NCBI GenBank assembly: GCA_943787265.1
Contig: CALSLT010000024.1
Coordinates: forward strand, 62,001-126,000
Source: an uncultured Planctomycetaceae bacterium
Lineage (GTDB): Bacteria > Planctomycetota > Planctomycetia > Planctomycetales > Planctomycetaceae
Length of the DNA stretch: 64,000 nt
Direction: 5' to 3'
The position numbers and the translations under genes were made by a program. The notes beneath the pieces are model-generated. The model was not told where the DNA came from. It ran no database searches and was given only the letters and a program-made list of their open reading frames with translations. The first letter of the stretch is position 1; each line of letters starts with the position of its first letter. This document shows, in pieces, positions 1 through 9,400 of this stretch.

Positions 1-1
1 C

Positions 2-1051
2 AAAAATGCCGTCGCTGACAATCTATATTTGAACAACGGGAATCTGACATTTGCTGATGTCGGAAAATCCGCAGGCATTGCCAACGAGATTATCGGCAAG
101 GGACTCGCACTGGGAGTGTTCGACGCAAATGGCGATGGCAGACTTGATATCTATGTTGCCAATGACACTACAGCCAACAGTCTGTTCATCAATCAGGACA
201 GCATGAAGTTCGTAGACGCTGCAACTGAATATGGTGTCGCCGTCAGTGTCGATGGAGTTCACGGTGCCAGCATGGGGGTGGGCATTGCAGACTACGATCG
301 TAACGGCAACAAAGACATTCTGGTGACCAATTTTCGAAATCAGGTTAACGACCTGTATTCCTCCCTGGGAGCTGCTGGATATGTATTTGCAAATACCGAG
401 ACAGGCTTAGATCTTTCATCGCGCAGCAAACTGGCCTTTGGTGCGGTGTTTCGCGATCTAAATGGAGACACATGGCCTGACATCTTCATCTCGAACGGCC
501 ACATCTGGAACTTAACGTCACTTGGGAACCAGTACGAATATCAAATGACTGCAAGCCTGTTGGCCAATCAATCTGGAAGCAGGTTTCGCGATGTTTCAGA
601 GAAATCCGGCAAATATTTCCAGAAGAAATGGCTTGGAAGGTCGGTGGCGGCCGGTGATCTGGATAATGACGGAGATATTGACTTGGTGGTGCAGCATTTG
701 GAATCCCGTGCCCGAGTGCTGAGGAACGACACGGTCGATTATCCGCAATCGGTCACAATAGGTTTTTCAGGTGTGAAATCGAGCCGATCTCCCTTGGGGT
801 GTCAAGTTAGATTCAGCCACCCGACCGGTATCGTTACGACGCATATACCGTCCGGGGAGAGCTTTCAGGCAAGCCATGACCCAAGAATTAACATCCCGAT
901 TGGAGCAGGAAACGTCATTAAAATGCTTGAGATCACATGGCCGGACGGGCATCCGGAACAGTGGCTTAATATCGGCGTCACTGCTGGCCAACAGCTCTTA
1001 GCCATTGAAGGCGGACAAATAAGCTCGTTGGCTGTTGAAAACTTCCAATGA
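2..1051 (+). CDS. FG-GAP/VCBS repeat protein with ASPIC/UnbV C-terminus (5' partial)
   Basis: The reading frame is open to the left edge, so the start is missing; 349 codons are visible. It carries integrin-like FG-GAP/VCBS repeats with Ca-binding DxNxDxxxD loops (FDANGDGRLDIYVAN, LNGDTWPDIFISN, LDNDGDIDLVV), which build an extracellular beta-propeller. The last ~100 residues match the ASPIC/UnbV domain: SPLGCQVRF, then SHDPRINIPIG, then ITWPDGHPEQW. This is the CRTAC1-like family that is abundant in planctomycetes as secreted or surface proteins, often beside DUF1501 or TPR genes. Substrate and partner are unknown. An internal TTG at 29 could be mistaken for a start, but the propeller sequence continues upstream of it. 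Confidence 0.88.
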   Translation, partial: KNAVADNLYLNNGNLTFADVGKSAGIANEIIGKGLALGVFDANGDGRLDIYVANDTTANSLFINQDSMKFVDAATEYGVAVSVDGVHGASMGVGIADYDRNGNKDILVTNFRNQVNDLYSSLGAAGYVFANTETGLDLSSRSKLAFGAVFRDLNGDTWPDIFISNGHIWNLTSLGNQYEYQMTASLLANQSGSRFRDVSEKSGKYFQKKWLGRSVAAGDLDNDGDIDLVVQHLESRARVLRNDTVDYPQSVTIGFSGVKSSRSPLGCQVRFSHPTGIVTTHIPSGESFQASHDPRINIPIGAGNVIKMLEITWPDGHPEQWLNIGVTAGQQLLAIEGGQISSLAVENFQ

Positions 1052-1299
1052 ATCGCTTGAGAAAATACTCAGAATTTGATTCTGGATTCAGTCAGCGGGC
1101 TCATGACATCTTCCAGCCAAACGAATATGGCTGGAATTAACACATGTCGTCATGCTTGTTCATCGTCGATTCTGCGATTTCTACTCCATAATTGGACAAG
1201 CCGCCTCACTTGTAGTCATCGAAAGAAATCGGTCCCACAAGAAGCGACACTTACATCGGAAGCAAACTTTCATTGGTTGCTTGGGCAATGTGAATCGGT

Positions 1300-2442
1300 C
1301 TACTGATATGTGCTGAATTCATACCAAGTCGTTTTTGTGTACTTGTTGCCGGGCTTGAGGATTGTTGACGGGAATGAGGGTTGGTTGACTGAGTCGGGGT
1401 AGTGTTGATCTTCGAGGCAGAGGGCTGCTCGGTGGGCGTATTCTTTGCCGCCTTTTCCTTTCTGGCCGTTCAGGAAGTTGCCCGAGTAGAACTGGATGCC
1501 TGGCTCCTGCGTGTAGACCTTAAGGACTCGACCTGAAGATGGGTCTTTCAGCGTTGCGGCCAGCGCGTTCTTGCCGGTCTGATTTCGCAGCACGTAGTTG
1601 TGGTCGTAGCCGAGCACTGGCGTGTCGGTCAATTCTTCGATGCGGTCGCCGATCCGGGTCGACTTGCGGAAGTCCAGCACTGTTCCTGCAACGTCAGCGA
1701 TCTTGCCTGTTGGAATGAACGTGTCGTCGACTGGCGTGTACTTGTCGGCTTCGAGTTGAAGTTCGTGGTCGAGGACTGTTGGGGAACCGGCGCCGGCAAG
1801 GTTGAAATATGCATGGTTCGTCAGGTTCACCGGCGTAGCTTTGTCCGTCGTCGCTGAATAACGAATTGAAAGTTTGTTGTCGTCAGTCAGGATGTACCGG
1901 ACGTTGATTTTCAGCTTGCCTGGGTAGCCCTCTTCGCCGTCGGGGCTGGTGTATGAGAATGCGGCTCCGACACCCTTCTTTGGCTCAACGATCTTCCCTT
2001 TCCAGACTACTTTATCGAGGCTGCGTTCGGCTCCACCGTGAAGGTGGTTCGGCTCGTTGTTAATGGCGAGCGTGTATTCCTTGCCGTCGAGCGTGAATTT
2101 CCCTTTGGCGATCCGGTTGCAGACTCGACCGGTTGTGCAGCCAAAGTATTGATTACCTTCTCCTTCGTAGCCGGCGACGTCGTCGAAGCCGTTGACGATA
2201 TCTGCGGCTTTGCCATCACGGTCCTTCGCCAGGATCTGCCGGATTGCCGCTCCGCGAGAAATGATCGAGACCGTCAGACCTTGAGCGTTAGTCAGAGTGA
2301 ATTCGTCTACGGCCACACCGTCGGCGGTTTTTCCGAACGGTTTCTGGGTTGCGGTGCCTTTACTTTCGGCAGCCTGAAGGCAATTCGCCGAAGTAATCGA
2401 CAGGGTCAGAGCAGCGAGCATTGTCAGAAAGTTGATCTTCAT
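1300..2442 (-). CDS. galM: Aldose 1-epimerase (mutarotase), exported
   Basis: The 380-residue protein interconverts alpha and beta anomers of aldoses such as galactose or glucose. It begins with a signal peptide (hydrophobic LTMLAALTLSITSANCLQA, residues ~5-24), so it probably acts outside the cytoplasm. Family motifs are present: an NEPNHLHGG segment with a catalytic-type His, the second-His region NLTNHAYFNLAG, and YDHNYVL followed by EPGIQFYSGNFL near the C-terminus with the usual Glu region. Length fits the family (~340 plus signal). It converges with no close partner and is divergent from the S4 gene (247 bp apart). Anomeric preference cannot be told from sequence. Confidence 0.93.
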   Translation of the reverse strand: MKINFLTMLAALTLSITSANCLQAAESKGTATQKPFGKTADGVAVDEFTLTNAQGLTVSIISRGAAIRQILAKDRDGKAADIVNGFDDVAGYEGEGNQYFGCTTGRVCNRIAKGKFTLDGKEYTLAINNEPNHLHGGAERSLDKVVWKGKIVEPKKGVGAAFSYTSPDGEEGYPGKLKINVRYILTDDNKLSIRYSATTDKATPVNLTNHAYFNLAGAGSPTVLDHELQLEADKYTPVDDTFIPTGKIADVAGTVLDFRKSTRIGDRIEELTDTPVLGYDHNYVLRNQTGKNALAATLKDPSSGRVLKVYTQEPGIQFYSGNFLNGQKGKGGKEYAHRAALCLEDQHYPDSVNQPSFPSTILKPGNKYTKTTWYEFSTYQ

Positions 2443-2689
2443 GATGGTGTGTTCCCAAAGTTGCGATCGCAGAGCGATTTTACGTTGATTGGTTAGCTGG
2501 TCGAAGTCCGATACCCTTCGAACTTCGCCGCTGGAAGTTGAATGATTCTCAACAGGATGTCGAGTCTCGCGTGAGACGATCGAGGGTGCAATCGTAACTG
2601 CGGATTCAGTTCTTGCGGGTGCTTAATCGGCGGCTCGCAAAAAGTTCCTTGCACGGTATTCAGGCAATCGAGCCACGTAGGATTTAATT

Positions 2690-2959
2690 GTGAATGACGA
2701 TTCCGAAAACCTCGAAGCTGGCGACGCGACTGCCGAAGACTCCGGACAATCGCAGGGGAAGCCGCTGCGACTTGATCAGTTCCTGAAACTGTGCGGCGTC
2801 GCAGAAACGGGCGGTCACGCGAAAGTTCTCATCCAGGGCGGCGAGGTTCTACTCAATGGAGAAATTGAGACGCGGCGGCGGAAAAAACTTTCGATTGACG
2901 ATGTGATTGAGGTTTTCGATTCCGTACTGCCGGTCGCTGAGTTTTTCTCGGCGGAGTGA
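2690..2959 (+). CDS. S4-domain RNA-binding protein (YbcJ-like)
   Basis: A small 89-residue protein with an acidic, low-complexity N-terminus (~25 residues) followed by one S4 RNA-binding domain: LRLDQFLKLCGVAETGGHAK, then IQGGEVLLNGEIETRRRKKL and a short DDVIEV strand. This resembles the YbcJ/YaaA family of stand-alone S4 proteins, thought to bind structured RNA such as rRNA. It starts with GTG; a weak AGGA lies about 7 nt upstream. It converges on the sulfatase gene with 11 bp between the stops. Confidence 0.82.
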   Translation: MNDDSENLEAGDATAEDSGQSQGKPLRLDQFLKLCGVAETGGHAKVLIQGGEVLLNGEIETRRRKKLSIDDVIEVFDSVLPVAEFFSAE

Positions 2960-2970
2960 ACGCTGCGTAA

Positions 2971-4465
2971 CTACTTCTTGTTCTTGGCAGATTTTGTCTT
3001 GAGGCGGGATGCGTACTCGGGCCGTTTCCGCCACTCGTCGAAGTATGGCCGATACGCGTCGACGGTCATCCAGAACCGCGGCTCAGGTTCGCCCTTGTTG
3101 ACTCGTCCTTCAGGGTAGTCTTTTCCGGCGAGGCTGTTCGCAATCGAAGCGTTGCGAGCTTCAAGGGTCTTCGTCATCCGAGCAGCAAGATCGGGGTGAC
3201 TTTCGTAGAGATTCTTCGCTTCGAGTGGATCAGTTGCCAGGTCGTACAGTTCGAAGGTTTTCTTCTTGCCCTTGCCGTTAAAAAGCAGTTTGAAGTTGTT
3301 TTCGAGAATCGCTGAATTGCCGAAACAACTGAACGAAATCGGTTTGTCCCGCTTCGTCCAGCTCTCAGTGAAGAGACCTTTAAGGCTCTGGCCATCCTGT
3401 GGTTTTTGCATGACCGAATCGGGCAAGTCGACGATCTCGGCAACCGTCGGGAAGATGTCCATTGCGACTGCTGGAAACTCGGTGACTCTCGGCTTTGTAA
3501 TGTGAGCCGGCCATTCAACAACTGAGGGCACGCGCAGTCCGCCTTCGTAGAGGCTGCCTTTGAAGCCTCGCAGATCGCCGACGGTGCTCGGAGTAATCTT
3601 TGGCAGTCCGCCGTTGTCACTCGTGAACCAGACAAGGGTATTGTCTGCGATATTGAGATCCCGCAGACCTTTTCGCAGTGCGCCGATGCTCCGATCCATC
3701 GCGACCAGTTCTCCGTGCTGATCTTTCGACGCGTTATCAAGATGAGCGAACTCCTTCGTGTCCTCATCTGAAGCCATGAACGGGTTGTGCGGAGTGCCGT
3801 ACCAGATCACGGAGAGAAACGGTTTGTCGGCTTTCGCCTGTTTGCCGATAAATTTTAATGCCTCGTCAACAATGATCTCTGACGAGTCTCCTTTGAATTC
3901 GACGAACTCGCCCTTACGGCTCATGATCGGATTGCGATCGAAAAAGTTCGTGACCGACAGCCATTCATCAAAACCAAATACGCCAGGATTGTGAGAGTCC
4001 TCGGCAAGAATCGGGGACGCCCGGGCCTCGCAGGCCGTTGAGGTGCCACTTGCCGAAATGGCCGGTTACATACCCGGCATTCTTCAACGCCTGGGCAATC
4101 GTCTTTTCCTGGCGACGAAGAGCGTAACCGTGACTCATCACGCCGGTCCGCTCGTTTGTTCGGCCAGTCAGAACGCTCGCCCGAGTCGGAGAGCAAACCG
4201 GAGCCGCCGCGTAGTACCGATCGAAACGCAGACCATTCGCAGCCATCGCGTCGAGGTTTGGTGTCTTCAGGACCGGATTGTTGTAGTACCCGGTCTGCCC
4301 CCATCCCTGATCGTCGGCCATCACGAGGATGATGTTCGGTCGACTGTCGGCAGCGACCGACTGAGCAGGAGCAAACGCTGCCTGAAAAGTTGCAACAAGC
4401 AGCAGCGAGACAGTCGTCATACAAGTGCTTAACGACGAACGGCGGATCACGAAGAAGGAATTCAT
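2971..4465 (-). pseudogene. Sulfatase (Cys-type), interrupted by a single-base frameshift
   Basis: Two minus-strand frames together encode one type-I sulfatase of about 497 residues. The first (4465 down to 3968) has a signal peptide, the metal-binding start PNIILVMADDQGWG, the formylglycine motif C91-S-P-T-R-A-S-V-L-T-G-R and the FGKWHLNGL block, then hits a stop. The second frame resumes the family sequence as PILAEDSHNPGVFGFDEW and runs to 2971 with WYGTPHNPFMA, FTSDNGG and the C-terminal half. Removing one base from the GGGG run at 4013-4016 (CCCC on the coding strand) joins them perfectly. Either the gene is freshly broken or the assembly has an indel. Start choice ATG 4465 gives the longest signal peptide; ATG 4420 is an alternative. 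It follows rdgB on the same strand by 62 bp. Confidence 0.88.
4013..4016. other. Site of the +1 frameshift in the sulfatase
   Basis: A run of four G on the + strand. Upstream coding reads G-L-R-G-P-G-V-P in one frame and downstream coding reads I-L-A-E-D-S-H in the next; a run of three G would keep a single frame. Confidence 0.8.
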
Positions 4466-4527
4466 TGAGGTCTTGTCTTTCGTGTTTCTCAAGTATGTCT
4501 CAAAAAGAGCGACTTCAACGCTCATCC

Positions 4528-5151
4528 TTACGAGTTGCCAAGGATTAGCCGAACGAGTCGTGGTGTGAGGCGTTGAAAGGCTCTTGCTCGGTGGCTGAGT
4601 TGATTTTTGACGACCGAACTCAACTCGCCGAACGTCCGGTGGAATTCGGGAATCAGGAAGTAAGGGTCGTAGCCGAACCCGTTTGCTCCGCGAGCTTCGT
4701 TGATGATACGGCCGCGGCACGTGCTTTCTTCGGTCATTCGGATTGCTCCGTCTGGACTTGAGATCGCCACGTGGCAGGTGTAATGAGCTCCGCATTTTTC
4801 AGGAGCAGTATCGGCAAGTTCGGTCAGCAACTTCTGATTGTTGCGTTCATCGGTCGCACCCTCGCCGCTGAACCGCGCCGAGTAGACACCGGGCGCTCCG
4901 CCGAGAGCGTCAACGCTCAGCCCGCTGTCTTCAGCGAGAACCCACTCCTTGATGGCCAGAGCGGTTTCAGTAGCTTTTTTGGCCGCATTCGCCGCGAACG
5001 TGTCGCCGTCCTCGATCACTTCGGGGATGTCGGCGAAATTGGCAATGCCGATGACTTCGATCCCGTGCGGCTCAAGGAGTTGTGAAATTTCGTTGAGCTT
5101 TTTCTGGTTTCGGCTGCCGACGACAAGCCGCGATGTTTTCGGTGCGTTCAT
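4528..5151 (-). CDS. rdgB: XTP/dITP (non-canonical purine NTP) pyrophosphatase
   Basis: This 207-residue HAM1/RdgB enzyme hydrolyses dITP and XTP to the monophosphates, keeping deaminated purines out of DNA. Family signatures are clear: SRNQKKLNEISQLL at the N-terminus (substrate-binding SxNxxK), FAANAAKKA, AEDSGLSVDALGGAPGVYSARFSG, and the C-terminal GFGYDPYFLIPEF and SHRARAF. Full length for the family and cytoplasmic. It reads toward the frameshifted sulfatase on the same strand with a 62-bp gap. No unusual features. Confidence 0.95.
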   Translation of the reverse strand: MNAPKTSRLVVGSRNQKKLNEISQLLEPHGIEVIGIANFADIPEVIEDGDTFAANAAKKATETALAIKEWVLAEDSGLSVDALGGAPGVYSARFSGEGATDERNNQKLLTELADTAPEKCGAHYTCHVAISSPDGAIRMTEESTCRGRIINEARGANGFGYDPYFLIPEFHRTFGELSSVVKNQLSHRARAFQRLTPRLVRLILGNS

Positions 5152-5239
5152 GAGAATCTGCGAGGTTAAATTACGAGGCTACCGAGAAGTAATGTCGGAA
5201 GATTGCCCGAGCTTTAAGATCCATATAGATCACAGAGGA

Positions 5240-5280
5240 CATAGAGAAACAGGATGAAATAATTCTCCGTGTTCTCTATG
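5240..5280. repeat. Intergenic palindrome, CAGAG/CATAGAG type
   Basis: Inverted repeat in the 288-bp gap between rdgB and the thioredoxin gene. Arm CATAGAGAA at 5240-5248 pairs with TTCTCTATG at 5272-5280, and the pairing continues imperfectly inward (ACAGGATGAA against TTCTCCGTG). It resembles the CGCAGAG element at 39764-39872 and may belong to the same dispersed hairpin family. No T-tract follows. Confidence 0.6.
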
Positions 5281-5439
5281 GCTTGAATCTGACCGGGCTA
5301 ATGCGACGGGCGGATTCTGGCGTCGACCGCCTTCAGAAGAAAGCTATCAGGGCTGTCGAAGTCGGGCCGGTTGCTGATTCAACGCGATTAGCTATCTTGC
5401 GGAATTAGATTTCAAGCGATTTTCAACAGGATCAATCTT

Positions 5440-6303
5440 ATGGCTGATGCATCGCCGTGGATTTTCGACGTTAAGACAGACGAGTTCGAGCAGCAGGTCG
5501 TCCACAAGTCCTCAGAAGTCCCGGTTATCGTCGACTTCTGGTCTCCGTCGTGTCAGCCGTGTCTGCAACTTGCACCGATCATCGAGCAGGCAGTCAACGA
5601 CGCAGCGGGCAAGCTGCTGCTTGCCAAGGTGAACGTCGACGACAACCCGGAACTCGCTCAGATGATGGGCGTTCAATCAATACCCGTTGTGGTTGCGTTC
5701 TTCGAAGGTCAGGTCGTCGACCACTTCCAGGGCCTCATACCCGAAGACCAGTTGAAAGAATGGCTGGGGAGGCTCGTTCCGTCGAAAGCGGCCGAGGCAT
5801 TCAAGGAAGCGCTGGACCTGCTGGAGTCAGATCCTGCTACGGCGGAAGTGAAGCTCCGCGAAGTTCTTGAGTTGGAACCATCAGACACGGTCAAGATATA
5901 CCTTGCCCAGGCATTGCTTGCTCAGAACAGGGACGAAGAGGCAGGTGCGATTATCGCTGAGCTTGAGGTTCGAGGATTCCTGGAACCGGAAGCCGAGACG
6001 ATCAAATCTCAGCTTGAGATGCGAGCAAACGCCGAGGAGTCTGGCGGAATTCAGCAGGCACGAGCGGCCGCTGAAGGTGCTCCCGATGACCTTGCACTTC
6101 AGATCGATCTTGCCGACGCGCTGGCCGTCGATAACAAACATCGTGAGGCCTTCGAAACATTGCTTGCCGTCGCGACGCTGGACCGAGGCGGTGAACACGG
6201 CGACAAGGCTCGCCAGCAGATGGTAAAGCTGTTCGACGTTGTCGGAGCCGGCAGCGAACTGGTCAGCGAATACCGCCGCAAGCTGGCGACAGCGCTCTAC
6301 TAA
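5440..6303 (+). CDS. Thioredoxin-domain TPR protein (YbbN/CnoX-like)
   Basis: Residues 1-110 form a thioredoxin fold (VPVIVDFWSPSC, later QSIPVVVAFFEGQ with the cis-Pro). Residues ~115-287 are helical TPR-like repeats. The active site is CQPC rather than CGPC. The architecture matches the co-chaperone YbbN/CnoX, which holds chlorinated or unfolded proteins and passes them to DnaK or GroEL, and lengths agree (about 285). Two cysteines remain, so redox activity is possible, unlike E. coli YbbN which has SxxC. Start is ATG 5440 with AGGA at 5428-5431. It stands alone: a palindrome follows and the next gene begins 160 bp on. Confidence 0.88.
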   Translation: MADASPWIFDVKTDEFEQQVVHKSSEVPVIVDFWSPSCQPCLQLAPIIEQAVNDAAGKLLLAKVNVDDNPELAQMMGVQSIPVVVAFFEGQVVDHFQGLIPEDQLKEWLGRLVPSKAAEAFKEALDLLESDPATAEVKLREVLELEPSDTVKIYLAQALLAQNRDEEAGAIIAELEVRGFLEPEAETIKSQLEMRANAEESGGIQQARAAAEGAPDDLALQIDLADALAVDNKHREAFETLLAVATLDRGGEHGDKARQQMVKLFDVVGAGSELVSEYRRKLATALY

Positions 6304-6332
6304 AAGTGCTCCCTCCCTACTTCTGACTTTTC

Positions 6333-6394
6333 AACCACGAAAGAAACGAAAGATTCTGTTCTGTACTTTCGTGTATTTCGTTTCTTTCGTGGTT
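6333..6394. repeat. AACCACGAA-type palindrome
   Basis: A perfect 19-nt inverted repeat: arm 6333-6351 (AACCACGAAAGAAACGAAA) and its reverse complement at 6376-6394, with a 24-nt loop. It follows the thioredoxin gene by 30 bp. It could end transcription as a hairpin but has no T-tract. A second element with the same AACCACGAA tips lies at 37313-37398, so a dispersed family is likelier than a gene-specific terminator. Confidence 0.8.
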
Positions 6395-6465
6395 CTAAAA
6401 TATTCACGTGAAAGTCAGCCCTCAATCACTGCCGATCGTCCCCAATCAGTAAAGCAAAGCTAGAA

Positions 6466-9400
6466 ATGACTGATACCTTTCGTCGTCAAATTCTGCTCCT
6501 GTTTGTCCTCGTTCTCGTCGTACCGTCATCGACGTTTGCTCAAAGGAACCTGACCGACATTCCAGATCCGGATCCGGAAATTGAGCGGAAGTCGTTTATC
6601 GTTGCTGACGGATGGGAAGTGAATCTGTATGCGGCTGATCCTCAGATCGCCAAACCGATTCAGATGAACTTCGACCCTCAAGGCCGGCTCTGGATCGCCA
6701 GCTCAGAAATCTATCCACACATCAAGCCGGGCGAGAAAGCTAACGACCGGATCCTCGTTGTTGAGGACAAAGATGGCGACGGAACGGCTGACAGCACCAG
6801 GGTGTTCGCCGACGGACTGTTGATTCCAACGGGCGTTCTGCCAGGAGACGGCGGCGTTTACGCGGCAAACAGCACGGAGTTGCTTCATTTCTCAGACACG
6901 GACGGCGACGGAAAGGCCGATCGCGAACGCGTCGTTCTTTCTGGATTTGGCACCGAAGACACGCATCACATTCTGCACACCCTTCGCTGGGGGCCGGACG
7001 GGATGCTTTACATGAACCAGTCGATCTACATTCATTCGCACATCGAAACCCCGCACGGTGTTCGCCGGCTTAACGCTGGCGGGATCTGGCAGTTTCGACC
7101 AGAGACAATGCATCTTGAAGTGTTCGCTCGAGGCTGGGTCAACACGTGGGGACATCAGTTTGACCGATCCGGGCAGTCGTTCGTGACCGACGGAGCGGGT
7201 GGCGAGGGCATCAACTATGCAATTCCCGGAGCGGCTTATCCGACGGCGCAGGGAATTCCGAAGATCTTTCATGGCTTGAATCCCGGCAGCCCGAAGTACT
7301 GCGGGTTGGCGATTGTCAGCGGAGAGCAATCCCCTGACGACTGGCAGCGTGACCTGATCACCAACGACTTCCGAGGTCACCGTGTCTGCCGGTTCAAACT
7401 GAGCGACGATGGAGCTGGTTACGCGTCGCGTGAACTTGGCGAATTGATCAAGACTCCCCACGTCGCTTTTCGACCGATCGATGTCGCGATGGGGCCGGAC
7501 GGAGCGATCTACATTGCCGACTGGTACAACCCGATCATCCAGCATGGTGAAGTCGACTTCCGCGACCCTCGCCGAGACCACACGCACGGCCGCATCTGGC
7601 GAGTTTCGTACAAAGGGGCAAAGGCAGCAAAGCGACCGAAGCTTGTTGACGCGTCGGTTCCAGAATTGCTCGAACAGTTGAAGTCACCAGCAGGCTGGAC
7701 TCGCGAGCAGACTCGCCGAGTCCTGAAAGAACGCGGTCGAGACGCTGTGCTTGGTCCTTTAAAAGCCTGGACGAAATCCGTCACCGACGACCAGCACAAA
7801 CTGGAAGCTCTCTGGCTGTTTCAGGCCCTGAGGTCTCCGAATGAATCGCTGCTCCGAACTCTGATCGTTCACTCGAAGGCGCCGGAAGTCCGAGCTGCGG
7901 CGGTACGCGTCGCTCAGCACTGGCGAAACGATCTGCCTGCCGAAGAAGTCCTCAGCCTTGTGGGCCGCTGCGTTCACGACAAGCATCCCCGAGTTCGCCT
8001 GGAAGCTATCCGGGTTCTTGGCAACATTGGCACGGTCGAGGCGATTACTCGAGCAATGGAAGCTGTCGACGAACCAACGGACCGATTCCTTGACTACGCT
8101 TTGTGGCTGACTGCCTGGGAATCTCGGAATACCTGGTTGCCGCTTGTCGAGTCCGGGAAGCTGACTTTCAACAGTCCGGCACAACTTACTTTTGCATTGA
8201 TGGCCGCGAATGCCGCTTCGGCCGTTCCGCAGCTCATCACGTTGCTCGGTTCAGACGGCCTATCGGGCCAACGCTGGAATGAAGCCGTCAACCTTGTCGT
8301 CTCTCGAGGCAACCCTCAGCAGTTCGGCACACTGCTCGCCGTCGCCGCCAGCGAGGCGGACGATGCACAACGTCATGCACTGCTGCACGCCCTTGTCGTC
8401 ACTTCGCGACAACGCAGATTCAAACCGGCTGGCGATCTGTCGCCCCTGGACGAGCTGTTAAACGAGGACCAGCCGACCTCTATTCGTGCTTTGGCTGTTG
8501 AAGCGGCTGCGGCATGGAAAGTTCAGAAGCACGCCATCACGATTCCGGAATTAGCGATCGATGCTGAGACGCCATTGCCAGTCAGAACGGCAGCGATAAG
8601 AAGCCTGGCAATCCTCGACCATCCATCTAACACGCAACTCCTGGCCGATTTCGTGCACTCAAAAACGGAGCCGTACGAAATCCGTGAAGCAGCCGTGCTG
8701 GGAGCCACCTCTCGACACCCGGCCCTCGGGGCGAAACTTGCGGTCGATCTGCTTGCATCAAGCAGCGGCTCCGACCCAACACGGCTGATCCAGACACTCG
8801 TCCAGAACCAGCGAGGTCCTGGTGCGCTGGTAACAGCACTCAAAGGCCGAACGTTGCCGCAGGATGCGGCAAAACTTGCTGTGCGAGCGATCGACAGTTC
8901 CGGTCGAAAACTCGACGCACTGAAGTCAGCCATCTCAGCCGCGGGATCAATCACGTCGGGTGCGAAGAAGCTTACGGCCGACGAGATGGCGTCATTCGTT
9001 GCCGACGTTCGGAGCAAAGGCGACCGAACCCGTGGCGAAGCGGTGTATCGTCGAGCCAGCCTGTCGTGCATGAAGTGTCACGCGATTGGCGGAGCGGGTG
9101 GAAAAGTCGGGCCAGACATGGGCAGCATCGGAGGGAGTGCTCAGATCGATTACCTGGTGCAGTCGCTGCTTGATCCAAACGCCAAAGTCAAAGAAGGCTA
9201 TCACACGGTGATCGTTGTCACCGACGAAGGAAAGACCTTTTCGGGGATCAAAGTTCGACAGACGGACACTCAACTGATTCTTCGAAATGCTGAAGGTGTA
9301 GAAACGGCAGTTGCTCTGGACACGATCGACGAACAGGTCAACGGCACCTCGCTGATGCCAGCCGGATTGTCCGACAAACTGACGCACCAGGAGCTGGTTG

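Noticed and set aside
1076..1306. 76-codon + strand frame after the ASPIC/UnbV gene
   Set aside because: Composition is unlike a real protein, it has no domain and it overlaps the end of galM.
4013..4016. Programmed ribosomal frameshifting in the sulfatase
   Set aside because: The C4 run is short, no slippery heptamer or downstream structure is evident, and sulfatases are not known to use it; an indel is simpler.
3968..4795. N-terminal extension of the sulfatase frame to 4795
   Set aside because: The added sequence is basic, low-complexity and lies antiparallel within rdgB coding sequence; the signal peptide begins at 4465.
6333..6394. Simple rho-independent terminator
   Set aside because: No T-tract follows and the arms match another intergenic element at 37313, so a repeat family is more likely.
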